This document shows, piece after piece, positions 51,879-61,956 of a stretch of DNA of 64,000 nt (positions within the stretch are counted from its first letter, which is position 1; each line of letters begins with the position of its first letter). Location of the stretch: positions 806,001 to 870,000 of the forward strand of contig NZ_BMLS01000001.1 of the NCBI RefSeq assembly GCF_014645355.1, read 5' to 3'. Made by a program: the position numbers and the translations under genes. The stretch is from Bowmanella pacifica. Its GTDB lineage: Bacteria > Pseudomonadota > Gammaproteobacteria > Enterobacterales > Alteromonadaceae. The notes under the pieces were generated by a model, which was not told the origin of the DNA, searched no databases, and was given only the letters and a program-made list of their open reading frames with translations.

Positions 51879-52562
51879 TCAAACCTTAAAACAGTATTTT
51901 CGCTCAGGGCGACCAATTGAGCCGTGAATATTCTTCACGTCCATTTCTTTAAGCTCCACCAAATAGTCCAGATAACGGCGCATGGTGGTGCGACTTAAAC
52001 CGGTAAAGGAGCCGAACTCATCGACGTTGTAAAAGGTATCGGAATGCTGGGTCAATGCCTGGCGAACCGATTGCAAGGTCATCTCGTCAATACCTTTAGG
52101 CAGAGGTAGCACATTCCCTTCAGCACAGACAGCAATGCTGTGGAACACCAGATCAAAGTACTCCTGTTGATCCAATTGGGCTCTTTGCAGGCCAGTATCA
52201 CGCTGTTTATAAGCTTGCAGGCTCTTTTGCAGACGAGAAAAGGGCATTGGCTTTAGAATAAAGTCCATCACCCCCAGTCGAATCAGCGCTTTTACACAGT
52301 CGGCGGACTGGGCTGCGGATACCACGATAAAATCGATATCCAGCGCCTGCGCTCTAACCCAATTGATAAATTGAATGCCATCTTCCTGCTGCAGTTTAAC
52401 GTCCATGATGACAAGATCGGGTTCAAGTATTTCGACACTGGTTTTCGCCTCATGCATAGTCTCTGCTATGGCAACCGTCTCAAACCCCTGAATGTCATCA
52501 ACAAAGCGCTTTTGCAGCTGAGCCACACGGCTGTCTGGTTCCAGAAGTAATACTCTTTTCAA
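51879..52562 (-). CDS. CitB/DcuR-type response regulator, no adjacent kinase
   Basis: 227 residues. Receiver domain 1-120 with phospho-acceptor Asp54 (DLVIMDVKLQQEDG) and Lys in FILKPMPF, then a CitB-type helix-turn-helix (FTGLSRTTMRRYLDYLVEL). These regulators usually work with a CitA/DcuS-type periplasmic kinase that senses di- or tricarboxylates; no such kinase is in the window. Start is TTG 52562 with GGAGG 5 bases upstream. It follows the NhaC-family carrier by 33 bases on the same strand. Confidence 0.85.
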   Translation of the reverse strand: MKRVLLLEPDSRVAQLQKRFVDDIQGFETVAIAETMHEAKTSVEILEPDLVIMDVKLQQEDGIQFINWVRAQALDIDFIVVSAAQSADCVKALIRLGVMDFILKPMPFSRLQKSLQAYKQRDTGLQRAQLDQQEYFDLVFHSIAVCAEGNVLPLPKGIDEMTLQSVRQALTQHSDTFYNVDEFGSFTGLSRTTMRRYLDYLVELKEMDVKNIHGSIGRPERKYCFKV

Positions 52563-52595
52563 TTGGCCTCCTCTCTTCCCTTCGCCTCTTGCCCG

Positions 52596-53993
52596 TTAGT
52601 AAAAGGCATAAAAGACAGCGGAAATAGTCGCAACTAACAATGCATAAGGTAGCTGAGTAACAATATGGTCTATATGTTCACAGCCAGCTCCCACCGACGC
52701 AAGTATTGACGTATCTGATACGGGCGAAGCGTGGTCTCCAAACACCCCACCTCCCACAATCGCCGCCACCACCACATAGGTCACATCAGTGATCTGCTGG
52801 TCATTCAACTGATGTACCAAGGGCAAAAATAACGGAAACAAAACGGCATAAGTTCCCCAACTGGAGCCGGTGGAAAATGCAATAACACCAGCCAGTAAAA
52901 AGGCAAACACCGGCAGCGTTTCAAAACTCACCACATCAATCAGGATGGCCTTGAGATAATCCGCCGCCCCCAATTCCAGGCTGATAAAGTTCAAACAATG
53001 CGCCAGCGCGATCATGATTACCGTTGGCGTAATCAGGGTAATGGCCTTATTGGTGATGGTTCCGGCCTCAACAAAGCTTTTCAGCTGCCCTCTGACTGCC
53101 ATGCTGATGTAGAGGTAAATGACTGCCACCAGCAACGCATCCAACACCCAGTTTTGGTTAAATACACTGGCCCCCACAAAGGCCACGCTCACCACCAGTA
53201 GCAAGGGAACCGCCAGGTTAGCCAGTAGAGAGGTGCTGGTTGTCCAGCCCGATTCAATCTCATCTACCGGCATGGATTTGGCATTCAGGGTATGCGGATT
53301 AACTACCTGCTTTTTGATTGATGCGCGTAACTCCGCTGCTTTCATAGGGCCAAAATCCGGAATCAGATTAAGACAAATCAGCAAGGTAAAACTTATAATC
53401 AACAGCGCGTAATAGTTATAGAAGATGCTATGGGTAAAGACCGACAACCCCTGCTCAATGGAGGTTATTGGACTGCCGTCGATCATAAGCAAGGAGGCGA
53501 TATAACCGCCCCACGCGGTAAATGGTACCAAAATACACACAGATGACGCTGTCGCATCCACAATATAGGCAAGCTTTTCCCTGGATATCATCAGCTTGTC
53601 TGTGACTGGCCGCATAATAGTGCCGGTCAACAGCGGACTGAAATAATCATCGATGATAGCCATGCCCATCACCCAGGCAGCGCTGGTTGCCTGAGTTTTA
53701 TTAGACAGCCGCCGGCTGAGCTTGTAGGCAATTTCCGCCACCACACCGGTTTTTTTGAGTAGCTCGAAGAGCAGACTGATCAGCACCACCACTATACAAA
53801 GCCAGATAAACTCTTTGTTCGCCAGAGATTCCTGAAAAACGTAGCTAAAACCTTTAACCGGAGTTAAGCCCAACTGCAGCGCACCAACCACGATACCGGC
53901 CACCAGCGACATAATCACCGCGCGGGTGATAAATGCACAACTGATAGCCACGACAAAGGGCAGAATTGACCAAATTCCAGGTTCGATGCTCAT
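52596..53993 (-). CDS. NhaC-family sodium-linked carrier (copy 1)
   Basis: 465 residues, about 10-12 membrane helices. NhaC-type motifs IIDDYFSPLLTGTIMRPVTD, GSSWGTYAVLFPLFLP and GGGVFGDHASPVSDTSILAS. The last is a known signature of the NhaC/malate-lactate antiporter group. Probably a Na+/H+-coupled carrier for a small organic acid or amino acid; true substrate unknown. Paralogue of the carrier at 56916-58319. Start uncertain: ATG 53993 or GTG 54014, both with poor ribosome binding sites. Confidence 0.85.
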   Translation of the reverse strand: MSIEPGIWSILPFVVAISCAFITRAVIMSLVAGIVVGALQLGLTPVKGFSYVFQESLANKEFIWLCIVVVLISLLFELLKKTGVVAEIAYKLSRRLSNKTQATSAAWVMGMAIIDDYFSPLLTGTIMRPVTDKLMISREKLAYIVDATASSVCILVPFTAWGGYIASLLMIDGSPITSIEQGLSVFTHSIFYNYYALLIISFTLLICLNLIPDFGPMKAAELRASIKKQVVNPHTLNAKSMPVDEIESGWTTSTSLLANLAVPLLLVVSVAFVGASVFNQNWVLDALLVAVIYLYISMAVRGQLKSFVEAGTITNKAITLITPTVIMIALAHCLNFISLELGAADYLKAILIDVVSFETLPVFAFLLAGVIAFSTGSSWGTYAVLFPLFLPLVHQLNDQQITDVTYVVVAAIVGGGVFGDHASPVSDTSILASVGAGCEHIDHIVTQLPYALLVATISAVFYAFY

Positions 53994-54198
53994 CAACACA
54001 ACTGACTTAAACACTCTGCCGCTACGCTAGCCAACTTCCTCTGCCGAGTAAACGCCTTTGTTCCACTTATAGAAGTTATACAACATTTAATCCATTTAAA
54101 CCATTTTGTTCACATAGGTAATTTTATCTGTTATTACTACTTACGTCGAAAAAACAAACAGACGAAAACAAGACAAACAGCAACGTCGTGGGGGAAAA

Positions 54199-56859
54199 AT
54201 GAAAAGCTCATTCAAACCAAAAAAACTGGCGCTGGTGATCGCCATCTCGTTCAGCACATTACCCGGCACCGCCTTATTGGCGCAGGAGTCGGATAGCAAT
54301 GCGGCGCAAAACAGCGAAGACGCTGAACAAATCGTGATTATCGGTTCTCGGGTAAAAGGTCGCACACAGATAGAAAGTAACGTGCCTGTGGATGTTATCG
54401 GCGGCGAAAAGCTCAGATTATCCGGATACACAGACACCAACAGCATGCTGGAGCGTGTAGTACCCAGTATTAACTTCAGAAAGTCCGCGGGTACCGACAC
54501 TCTGGATCACCAGCGGCCTATTACCATGCGTGGCCTGCCTCCCGGCATGTCTTTAGTATTACTGAATAAACAGCGCCACCACCCGAGCGCCATGATGTCA
54601 ATTTGGGGTCAGGCTGGCGGTACCAACGGCGTTAACCTAGACACCATCCCGGCCTTGGCCATCAAACGGGTTGAGGTACTAAGAGACGGTGCAGCCGCTC
54701 AATATGGTGCTGACGCCATTGGTGGTGTGATTAACTTTGAATTGCAGGACGCGGACGAGGGCGGTCAGGTCCGTGTCAGCCATGGCATGTATCATACCAG
54801 TGTGGAAGGGCTTGAAGACCTGCAAAGTGTTAATGCCAATAATGAAACCGGCCAGTTGAAGTTCATTGGCACTGGCAGCGAGGTGGAAAAACGCGACGGT
54901 CGCACTACCACCATAGATGCCAACTATGGCATGAGTTTGTTCGACGAGGGTTTCCTGAACCTCAGCCTGTCGCTGAAGCAGCAGGATCCCAGCAACCGCG
55001 GTGGCTTTGACGCCCGTCAGATGTTTGACAAAATCGAGGATCCCAACACCGGCGAGCTTATCTTTGACCCCAGAGAAGAAACCGTTGAGCGCTACCGTAT
55101 GCGCTATGGCCAGTCTGAACTGGACAACTACAGCTTTCTTTACAACGCCGAAGCGCCGATTAATGAGAATTTTAATTTTTTCAGTACAGGCAAATATTAC
55201 AACCAGGACAGCCTGAGCTGGGGTTACACCCGCCGCCCCAATGACAGCCGCAACGTGCAGGAAATCTACCCGTTAGGCTATACCCCGCATATCGCGGTGG
55301 AAATCATCGACTACTCCGTGAATAACGGGGTGCGTGGTGACATCAATGGCTGGGAAACCGACTTGAGCGTCTACTACGGTGTCAGTGATGTAACCACCTT
55401 CATCAAAAACACCCTTAACCGTTCTTACGGCGCCGACAGCAAAACCACTCTGTTTAACGGCGTGCAAAAACAGCGCGATTGGTACGTTACTGCCAACTCC
55501 ACGAAGTTGATCGAGAATGCTTTGTGGCAGAAAGACCTGAACGTTGCCTTTGGTGCCACCTACCGTAACGAGCGTTTTGAAATTGAAGCCGGTGAAATGC
55601 AATCCTGGCACACCCGCTACGACATTGACGATGACGGCAACCCGATATTTCAGACCGATGCCAACGGAGCGTTGATCCTGGATGGTAACGGTAATCCGCT
55701 GCACCAGTATTCCTATCCGGGGGGTTCACAGGTCTTGCCTGGCTTTAGCCCCGCAAATGCCGTGGTTGGTAAACGCAACAGCTTTGGTACCTACGTCGAC
55801 CTGGACATGGATATGACCGACGACTGGAACCTGGCGACGGCGGTTCGTTATGAAAATTACAGTGATTTTGGCTCAACCCTGACAGGTAAACTGGCCACCC
55901 GTTACACCATTACTGACTGGTTTAACGTTCGGGCAGCGCTAAGCACCGGTTTTATGGCCCCTTCACTAGTGCAAAACTACACCCAGTCCACCAACACAGA
56001 GATTGCCGACGGCAACCTGTTTGATGTCAGCCTGTTCTCCACCACCCATCCGGTTGCACAGGCACTGGGAGCCGATACCCTGGAGCCGACTAAGTCCACC
56101 AACCTGTCAGTGGGCTTTGCCTCTATGCCCATATCCGGTATGGAGTTGTCGTTGGATTTCTACCGTATCGACATCGAAGACATGATTCGCCGTACCCGCT
56201 TCCTCAGCGGTCATGATGTTGAGCAAATCATTGCCGATGCCGGTCTGACAACTCGCGCCAGTCACTTCCAGTATCAGGCCAACCTGTACGATCAGGAGGT
56301 CACAGGTTTTGATATGGTGCTGACCTATGATGTGCCTACCGAAAACTTCGGTACCTTCCAGTTTGGCGCGGTATACAACTACAACAAACTGGACATCAAA
56401 AACATCAAGGACGTACCTGATGCGCTGAAAGGCAAAGTGGACGATGACGGTAATCCGCTGATGCTGTTCGATGCCGACCCGGAGCGGGTGAACAGTGTCG
56501 AAAAAGCCAATCCGCCGCACAAATTCAATGGCAGCGTCATCTGGCAATATGACAACCTGAGCGTCAGCTTTATTGGCACACGCTACGGTGCCGAGCTTCA
56601 GCCCTTGCAGATTCAGGAAAACGAGCGTCAGTATCAGGCTGCCATGGTTTATGACCTGGACCTGACCTACCGCTTTGACAACGGCCTGAGCCTGTCATTC
56701 GGCGCCATGAACCTGTTCGACCAATACCCCAAAAAGGATAATCCTGAGTGCCCGGCAAACGGTTGCTCGGTATGGGATCGGATTGAATCCTTCCGTTACA
56801 GCACGGGGTTCGGCTTTGAAGGACGTTACATCTATTCAAAGCTCAGCTACAGCTTCTAA
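54199..56859 (+). CDS. TonB-dependent receptor of the S-conjugate/peptide operon
   Basis: 886 residues. Signal peptide 1-28 (LLA-QE), TonB-box-like EQIVIIGSRVKGR, plug with IKRVEVLRDGAAAQYGADAIGGVINF, barrel ending KLSYSF. The plug is of the same subgroup as the FecA-like pair at 2618-7873, but there is no STN domain and no sigma factor nearby. GGGGGAAAA precedes ATG. First gene of an apparent operon with an NhaC-type carrier, a C-S lyase and two peptidases, so a peptide or cysteine conjugate is the likely ligand. Confidence 0.9.
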   Translation: MKSSFKPKKLALVIAISFSTLPGTALLAQESDSNAAQNSEDAEQIVIIGSRVKGRTQIESNVPVDVIGGEKLRLSGYTDTNSMLERVVPSINFRKSAGTDTLDHQRPITMRGLPPGMSLVLLNKQRHHPSAMMSIWGQAGGTNGVNLDTIPALAIKRVEVLRDGAAAQYGADAIGGVINFELQDADEGGQVRVSHGMYHTSVEGLEDLQSVNANNETGQLKFIGTGSEVEKRDGRTTTIDANYGMSLFDEGFLNLSLSLKQQDPSNRGGFDARQMFDKIEDPNTGELIFDPREETVERYRMRYGQSELDNYSFLYNAEAPINENFNFFSTGKYYNQDSLSWGYTRRPNDSRNVQEIYPLGYTPHIAVEIIDYSVNNGVRGDINGWETDLSVYYGVSDVTTFIKNTLNRSYGADSKTTLFNGVQKQRDWYVTANSTKLIENALWQKDLNVAFGATYRNERFEIEAGEMQSWHTRYDIDDDGNPIFQTDANGALILDGNGNPLHQYSYPGGSQVLPGFSPANAVVGKRNSFGTYVDLDMDMTDDWNLATAVRYENYSDFGSTLTGKLATRYTITDWFNVRAALSTGFMAPSLVQNYTQSTNTEIADGNLFDVSLFSTTHPVAQALGADTLEPTKSTNLSVGFASMPISGMELSLDFYRIDIEDMIRRTRFLSGHDVEQIIADAGLTTRASHFQYQANLYDQEVTGFDMVLTYDVPTENFGTFQFGAVYNYNKLDIKNIKDVPDALKGKVDDDGNPLMLFDADPERVNSVEKANPPHKFNGSVIWQYDNLSVSFIGTRYGAELQPLQIQENERQYQAAMVYDLDLTYRFDNGLSLSFGAMNLFDQYPKKDNPECPANGCSVWDRIESFRYSTGFGFEGRYIYSKLSYSF

Positions 56860-56872
56860 CCCTGCGCATTTG

Positions 56873-56892
56873 AGCTGCCCACCCGGGCAGCT
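56873..56892 (+). other. Intercistronic hairpin
   Basis: 8-base-pair stem AGCTGCCC/GGGCAGCT with ACCC loop between the receptor and the NhaC gene. No T-run. Probably protects or attenuates the receptor mRNA relative to the enzymes. Confidence 0.5.
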
Positions 56893-56915
56893 TGTGCTAT
56901 TCAATGGAGTATTCA

Positions 56916-58319
56916 ATGGAACAAACGATGGACTGGGGAATATGGTCACTTATCCCTTTGGCCGTGGCGCTGATTATCGCCTTTACGACCAAGTCGGCGG
57001 CATTTGCCTTGCTGGCAGGGGTAGTGGTTGGTGTTGTGATGTTGGGCACCAATCCGGCTCAGGGAACGAGTCAGCTATTTCAAACCACCTTAGGTAACGG
57101 CGACTTCATCAAGATTACCTTGATCATCTGCCTGATAGGTATGCTGTTTTCATTGCTGAAGCGTTCTGGCGCTATCGCGCTGTTTGCTAACCGACTGGCA
57201 CGCAAAGGCCAGTCGCAAAGACGCACAGCTGTAACCACCTGGGGAATGGGTTTTTTCATTCTCGATGACTATTTCAGCCCACTCATGACAGGGGCGGTCA
57301 TGCGACCGCTTACCGACAAGGCTAATATTCCCAGAGAAAAACTGGCCTTTATTCTCGATTCAACCACCGCCTCGGTATGCATTCTGGTGCCTTTCACCGC
57401 ATGGGCGGCGTACATAGTGGCGTTGATTATCGCCCAGGGGGGGCCGGTAGAGAGCACAGCCGAGGCGATGGACATCTACATTAACGCCATCCCCTATAAC
57501 TTCTATCCGATACTGCTGGTGCTCTTTACCCTGCTGATTTGCCTTAAGCTGCTGCCCGATTTTGGGCCGATGAAAAAGGCCGAACACCGGGCTAAAACTA
57601 CCGGAGCACTGCTGCGCGAGGGAGCTACCCCACTGATTGACACTGAAGGGGAGCAGATTGTCAGCGCCCCGCAAGGTAATGCGTCACTACTGTGGCATTT
57701 ACTGGTGCCGGTGCTGCTGCTATTTGGCACCGCTATCATCAGCTATGTATGGGTGCAGAAAATTTACATTGTTGAAGCCTTTATGCTGGCGGTCAGCTAC
57801 CTGGCAATCAGTCTGTTTGTCACTAAGCACATTCAAAGCATCGATCAATTGGTACACATTTGCACCGAAGGAATAAAAGCGGTGATTCCCGCCATTTTGA
57901 TTATCGCTCTGGCGTATAGCATCAACGCCGTGACTAAGAGCTTAGGGGCCGCGGACTATGTGATTGCTGTTACCAGCGACTTTATGACCCCAGGCTTTTT
58001 AGTCGCACTGACGTTCCTGATTACCGCCTTTATCTCGTTCTGCACGGGCACCAGTTGGGGCTCTTATGCCCTGATGATCCCTATCGCGCTGCCACTGGCG
58101 TACAGCTTTTCAGGCAATGACGTTACGCCGTTGGTTTATCAAACCGTGGCGGCCGTTGCCGGAGGCGGCATATTCGGCGACCATGCCTCGCCTGTGTCGG
58201 ATACCTCGGTACTCTCATCAGCAGGAGCCGGCAGTGACCATATGGATCATGTGATCACTCAGCTTCCCTATGCCCTGCTCATCGCCCTACTTACCAGCTT
58301 ACTGTACTTAGCCATATGA
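56916..58319 (+). CDS. NhaC-family carrier (copy 2)
   Basis: 467 residues, clear paralogue of the carrier at 52596-53993 (LDDYFSPLMTGAVMRPLTDK, GTSWGSYALMIPIALP, GGGIFGDHASPVSDTSVLSS). Start ATG 56916 with GGAG 7 bases upstream. Its stop overlaps the start of the C-S lyase gene (ATGA). In this operon it probably imports a peptide, cysteine conjugate or the product amino acid across the inner membrane with Na+. Confidence 0.85.
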   Translation: MEQTMDWGIWSLIPLAVALIIAFTTKSAAFALLAGVVVGVVMLGTNPAQGTSQLFQTTLGNGDFIKITLIICLIGMLFSLLKRSGAIALFANRLARKGQSQRRTAVTTWGMGFFILDDYFSPLMTGAVMRPLTDKANIPREKLAFILDSTTASVCILVPFTAWAAYIVALIIAQGGPVESTAEAMDIYINAIPYNFYPILLVLFTLLICLKLLPDFGPMKKAEHRAKTTGALLREGATPLIDTEGEQIVSAPQGNASLLWHLLVPVLLLFGTAIISYVWVQKIYIVEAFMLAVSYLAISLFVTKHIQSIDQLVHICTEGIKAVIPAILIIALAYSINAVTKSLGAADYVIAVTSDFMTPGFLVALTFLITAFISFCTGTSWGSYALMIPIALPLAYSFSGNDVTPLVYQTVAAVAGGGIFGDHASPVSDTSVLSSAGAGSDHMDHVITQLPYALLIALLTSLLYLAI

Positions 58320-59509
58320 ACATTGACCGACTGAACAATCCGCCCAACCGGCGCGGTACTGACAATTACAAATGGGACGGCTGCAAGGAAACCTTCGGCC
58401 ATGACGATCTGATCCCCTTGTGGGTGGCCGATATGGACTTCCCCTGCCCGGATGAAGTCATCGGCGCACTAACTCAGCGCCTCGAACACAGAGTACTTGG
58501 CTATGCCAAACGCAGTAGCAGTTACGTCCGTGCCATTCGGGACTGGCTGCAACAGCGCCATGGCTGGTCGGTGAATGAAGCCGATATGCTGTTTTGTCCG
58601 CCCGGCCCGATTCAGGCTATCAATACTCTGGTAACCCTGTTGAGCCAGCCGGGCGACGAAATTGTGGTACAAATGCCGGCTTATACACCGCTGGTTAATG
58701 TCATTAGCGGCAACGGACGCAAGGTGTTGGAAAACCCGCTGATTCAGGACGGCAACGACTATCGCTTTGACTTTGGGCAGCTCAAAGAAGCCCTGAGCGA
58801 TAAGACCAAGCTACTTATTTTGTGCAGCCCACATAATCCAACCGGCCGGGTTTGGAGCGAAGAAGAGCTAAGCACGCTGGCGGAGATTTGCCTGCAGCAT
58901 CAGATCACTGTAATCAGTGACGAAGTGCATGCTGATCTGCTGCTGCCCGGTCAGCAGCACACCCACTTTGGGAAGGTGGCGCGCAGGTATCAACTCCCCG
59001 CAGTAACAGTAATTTCACCCTGCAAAACCTTTAATCTGGCCGGCCTGCCGCAGTGCACCCTGATCACCGACAGCGCCGGGATAAAAACCAAATTTAAAGC
59101 CCATATGGATATTTCCCAGCTTAATCTGGATCCGCCGCTGAACGCCCTCGCCGCCGAGACAGCCTACCGCTGTGGTGCCCCCTGGCTAAATGCAGTGATG
59201 GCCTATATCAACGACAACCATCGTCTGCTCAGAAAAGAGCTGCAGCGCGCCTTGCCACAGATCGGCATCAGCCGTGCGCAGGCAACCTACCTTGCCTGGC
59301 TGGATCTACGCCCCCTGGGCATTGCCCATGCAAAGTTAAAACGCATTCTTTTGGAAGAGGCCAAGGTTGCCCTATACGAAGGAACCGAATTTGGGCAGGC
59401 CTACGAGGGCTTTTTCAGAGTCAATCTGGCCTGTTCCACTCACTTGTTACAACAAGCGCTAAGCCAAATTGTGGCGGCCTTAACCTTAGCTCAGGAATCA
59501 TCAAAATGA
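58316..59509 (+). CDS. PatB/MalY-type cysteine-S-conjugate beta-lyase
   Basis: 397 residues, aminotransferase fold type I. PLP Lys237 in VISPCKTFNLAGL, Asp202 and His205 in SDEVHADLL, Asn174 in SPHNPTGRVW. WVADMDFPCPDEV at the N-terminus is diagnostic of the PatB/MalY group, which splits C-S bonds of cystathionine and cysteine conjugates to pyruvate, ammonia and a thiol. Cytoplasmic. Overlaps both neighbours by 4 bases. In an operon with a dipeptidase it would act on the freed Cys conjugate. Confidence 0.9.
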   Translation: MNIDRLNNPPNRRGTDNYKWDGCKETFGHDDLIPLWVADMDFPCPDEVIGALTQRLEHRVLGYAKRSSSYVRAIRDWLQQRHGWSVNEADMLFCPPGPIQAINTLVTLLSQPGDEIVVQMPAYTPLVNVISGNGRKVLENPLIQDGNDYRFDFGQLKEALSDKTKLLILCSPHNPTGRVWSEEELSTLAEICLQHQITVISDEVHADLLLPGQQHTHFGKVARRYQLPAVTVISPCKTFNLAGLPQCTLITDSAGIKTKFKAHMDISQLNLDPPLNALAAETAYRCGAPWLNAVMAYINDNHRLLRKELQRALPQIGISRAQATYLAWLDLRPLGIAHAKLKRILLEEAKVALYEGTEFGQAYEGFFRVNLACSTHLLQQALSQIVAALTLAQESSK

Positions 59510-60600
59510 GAAAAATAACCACCCTACTCGCCTGTCTGTTATGTATCTCGTCGCTGCAGGCAGCAAATAAGCAAAGTGACCTAAAAAAGAAGCTGGATAA
59601 CTACATAGAAACGGCGGTTATGAGCAAAGACGTGGTGGGTTTCAACCTTGCCGTGGTCAGTGCCGACGACGTATTGTATCGTGGCGCTTTTGGGGTAAAA
59701 AACATCTACACTCAGGAGCCGGTCACCTCAACGTCATTGTTCCATATTGCCTCGGTAACCAAAACCTTTGTCGGTGCCGCACTGATGCAACTGCATGAGC
59801 AGGGCAAGCTTGACTTGGATGCGCCTGTCACCACAGTTGTGCCTTACTTCAAACTGGTGGACGGACGTTATAAAGACCTGACCATCCGCCAGTTTGCCAG
59901 CCATATTTCCGGCATGCCTGATTTCGACAGCGATCCCTGGCATCACAAGGAATATGACGATGGTGCCCTTGAACGTTTTGTTCGGGATTTTATCTCGCAT
60001 AAATTTCTTACCGAAGCGCCCAGCACTAAGTATCAATACTGCAACACCGGCTATGAGCTACTGGGCGACGTTATCGCCAAAGCGTCCGGCACGACCTTCG
60101 AAGACTATGTGCACCAACACATCCTCAAACCCTTGGAAATGAACAGCAGCACCCTGCTTATCCGTGATGCCGACTTCAGTGAACTGAACTCGCTGCATCA
60201 CAAAAAAGACGGCAAAAACGCAGTGCACGATATCTACCCTTACAACCGTGCACATGGGCCAAGTTCCACCATGATCTCCAATCAGGACGACATGATTAAG
60301 TACCTGCAGATGTATCTGAACAAAGGGCAGTTAAACGGCCAACAACTACTTAGCCCTACAGCCGTGAACGCCATGTTTGCCCCAGCATTAGGCAAATTCG
60401 ACAATGTTGGCCTGAGCTGGCATCGCAAGGAACAAGATGGCCAACTGGTCATCTACCACGGTGGCAATGACGGTTTCAAAGCCTATGCCGCAATGCTTCC
60501 AGAGCTGAATATTGGCATCGTATTTCTCACCAACACGGCGCACAGCCCCTACCATGAGTTGGCAGACAATCTTGTTGCCATTGTTAAAGCATCACTGTGA
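59506..60600 (+). CDS. Exported serine hydrolase, class C beta-lactamase / DD-peptidase family
   Basis: 364 residues. Signal peptide 1-19 (SSLQA-AN). Ser83-Lys86 in HIASVTKTFVGA (SxxK), YQYCNTGYELLGD in place of YxN, and VIYHGGNDGF as the KTG equivalent (HGG). Such enzymes act as D-amino-acid peptidases, esterases or carboxypeptidases in the periplasm. Start overlaps the lyase stop codon. It would trim a peptide before import. Confidence 0.88.
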   Translation: MRKITTLLACLLCISSLQAANKQSDLKKKLDNYIETAVMSKDVVGFNLAVVSADDVLYRGAFGVKNIYTQEPVTSTSLFHIASVTKTFVGAALMQLHEQGKLDLDAPVTTVVPYFKLVDGRYKDLTIRQFASHISGMPDFDSDPWHHKEYDDGALERFVRDFISHKFLTEAPSTKYQYCNTGYELLGDVIAKASGTTFEDYVHQHILKPLEMNSSTLLIRDADFSELNSLHHKKDGKNAVHDIYPYNRAHGPSSTMISNQDDMIKYLQMYLNKGQLNGQQLLSPTAVNAMFAPALGKFDNVGLSWHRKEQDGQLVIYHGGNDGFKAYAAMLPELNIGIVFLTNTAHSPYHELADNLVAIVKASL

Positions 60601-60609
60601 GGTTTGAAT

Positions 60610-61863
60610 ATGAAACGCCATAACAAACTTATGATTGCCGCATCCCTCAGTGCGGCAGCAGCTCACAGCTTGGCCGCCAAAGCACCGCTGGCCGATATGG
60701 AAAGCTTTCATCAAAGTCTGCTGACCATTGATACTCATGTGGATATTCCCTCTAACTATGCCACCTTGCTGGTTGATCCGGCCAAGAAGCAACTGCATCA
60801 GGTTGACCTGGTGAAGATGCAACAAGGTGGGCTGGATGCGGCATTTTTTATTGTGTTTGTCGCCCAGCAGCCCCGTAACAACTGGAACTATGAGCAAACC
60901 AAGGCCAAAGCCCGGCACTTGTTTAAAGCCATCCATCGTATGGTAGATAACAACAGTGACAAAATTGCCCTGGCCCGCACCGCAAAGGATGTCAGGGATA
61001 TTCACAAAGCCGGTAAAAAGGTGGCCTTAATCGGCATTGAAAACGGCTATGCGATAGGTAAAGACCTGTCGTTACTGGAGGACTACTTTAAGCTGGGCGC
61101 CAGGTATATGACCTTAACCCACTACGGCCACAATGATTTGGGGGATAGTTCCAATCCATCCAGACAATTGCAGGATCAAGCTAACGAGCATGGCGGCCTC
61201 AGCAATCTGGGTAAAGCGGCCATCAGTGAAATGAATCGTCTGGGTATGATGGTCGATGTTTCACATACAGCCAAGTCCACCATGATGCAGGCCGTGGCAT
61301 TGTCCAGAGCACCGGTTATTGCCTCACACTCCGGAGTTAAGTCTGTTAACCCGCATGCCCGCAATCTTGATGACGAACAGCTACGGGCCATTCGGCGCAA
61401 TGGCGGCGTGGCCCAGATAGTGGCCGTAGACGAGTTTCTGCTCAATCAACCCGATGAAATGTGGACAACCATCGGTAAGATCCGCCGGGAAGTAGGCATG
61501 GAGGGTTACAAGGACATTCCCTTCCTGCCCGCCGAGCTTTACCTGCAATACCACCAACGTATTGAACAGGAAGTCAGAAGCAAATGGCCAGCGGTAAATA
61601 TTCAGGACTATGTTGACCATATTGATCATGCGGTAAAAATTGCCGGCATCGAGCATATTGGCATTGCCTCCGACTTTGGCGGCGGAGGTGGTGTGAAGGG
61701 CTGGAATGCGGCAGATGAAAGCCAGAATGTCACAACAGAGTTGCTGCGCCGGGGCTATTCCAAAAGAGACATTGCCAAGCTCTGGGGAGAAAACACCTTA
61801 AGAGTGATGGAGGAAGCTGAAAAAGTCGCAGCTCAAACTCAACATTTATTATTGACTCGTTAA
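60610..61863 (+). CDS. M19 membrane-dipeptidase family enzyme (renal dipeptidase type)
   Basis: 417 residues with a short signal peptide (1-23, SLA-AK). Zinc motif HxD at His43-Asp45 (TIDTHVDIPSNY), bridging Glu in LIGIENGYAIG, His in MMVDVSHTAKSTM and ASHSGVKSV, and the late Asp in HIGIASDFGGGG. Renal dipeptidase hydrolyses Cys-Gly and its S-conjugates as well as D-containing dipeptides. Start ATG 60610 with GAGG from the upstream stop region. Last gene of the 54-62 kb operon. Confidence 0.9.
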   Translation: MKRHNKLMIAASLSAAAAHSLAAKAPLADMESFHQSLLTIDTHVDIPSNYATLLVDPAKKQLHQVDLVKMQQGGLDAAFFIVFVAQQPRNNWNYEQTKAKARHLFKAIHRMVDNNSDKIALARTAKDVRDIHKAGKKVALIGIENGYAIGKDLSLLEDYFKLGARYMTLTHYGHNDLGDSSNPSRQLQDQANEHGGLSNLGKAAISEMNRLGMMVDVSHTAKSTMMQAVALSRAPVIASHSGVKSVNPHARNLDDEQLRAIRRNGGVAQIVAVDEFLLNQPDEMWTTIGKIRREVGMEGYKDIPFLPAELYLQYHQRIEQEVRSKWPAVNIQDYVDHIDHAVKIAGIEHIGIASDFGGGGGVKGWNAADESQNVTTELLRRGYSKRDIAKLWGENTLRVMEEAEKVAAQTQHLLLTR

Positions 61864-61956
61864 CTTGTCCAAATACAGTGAATATTCCGCTGCATGTGCT
61901 TTAAATCCGGCTGGCACTAAACAGCCGTATAGCTCTTTTGCGTGTATGGGAAAACT

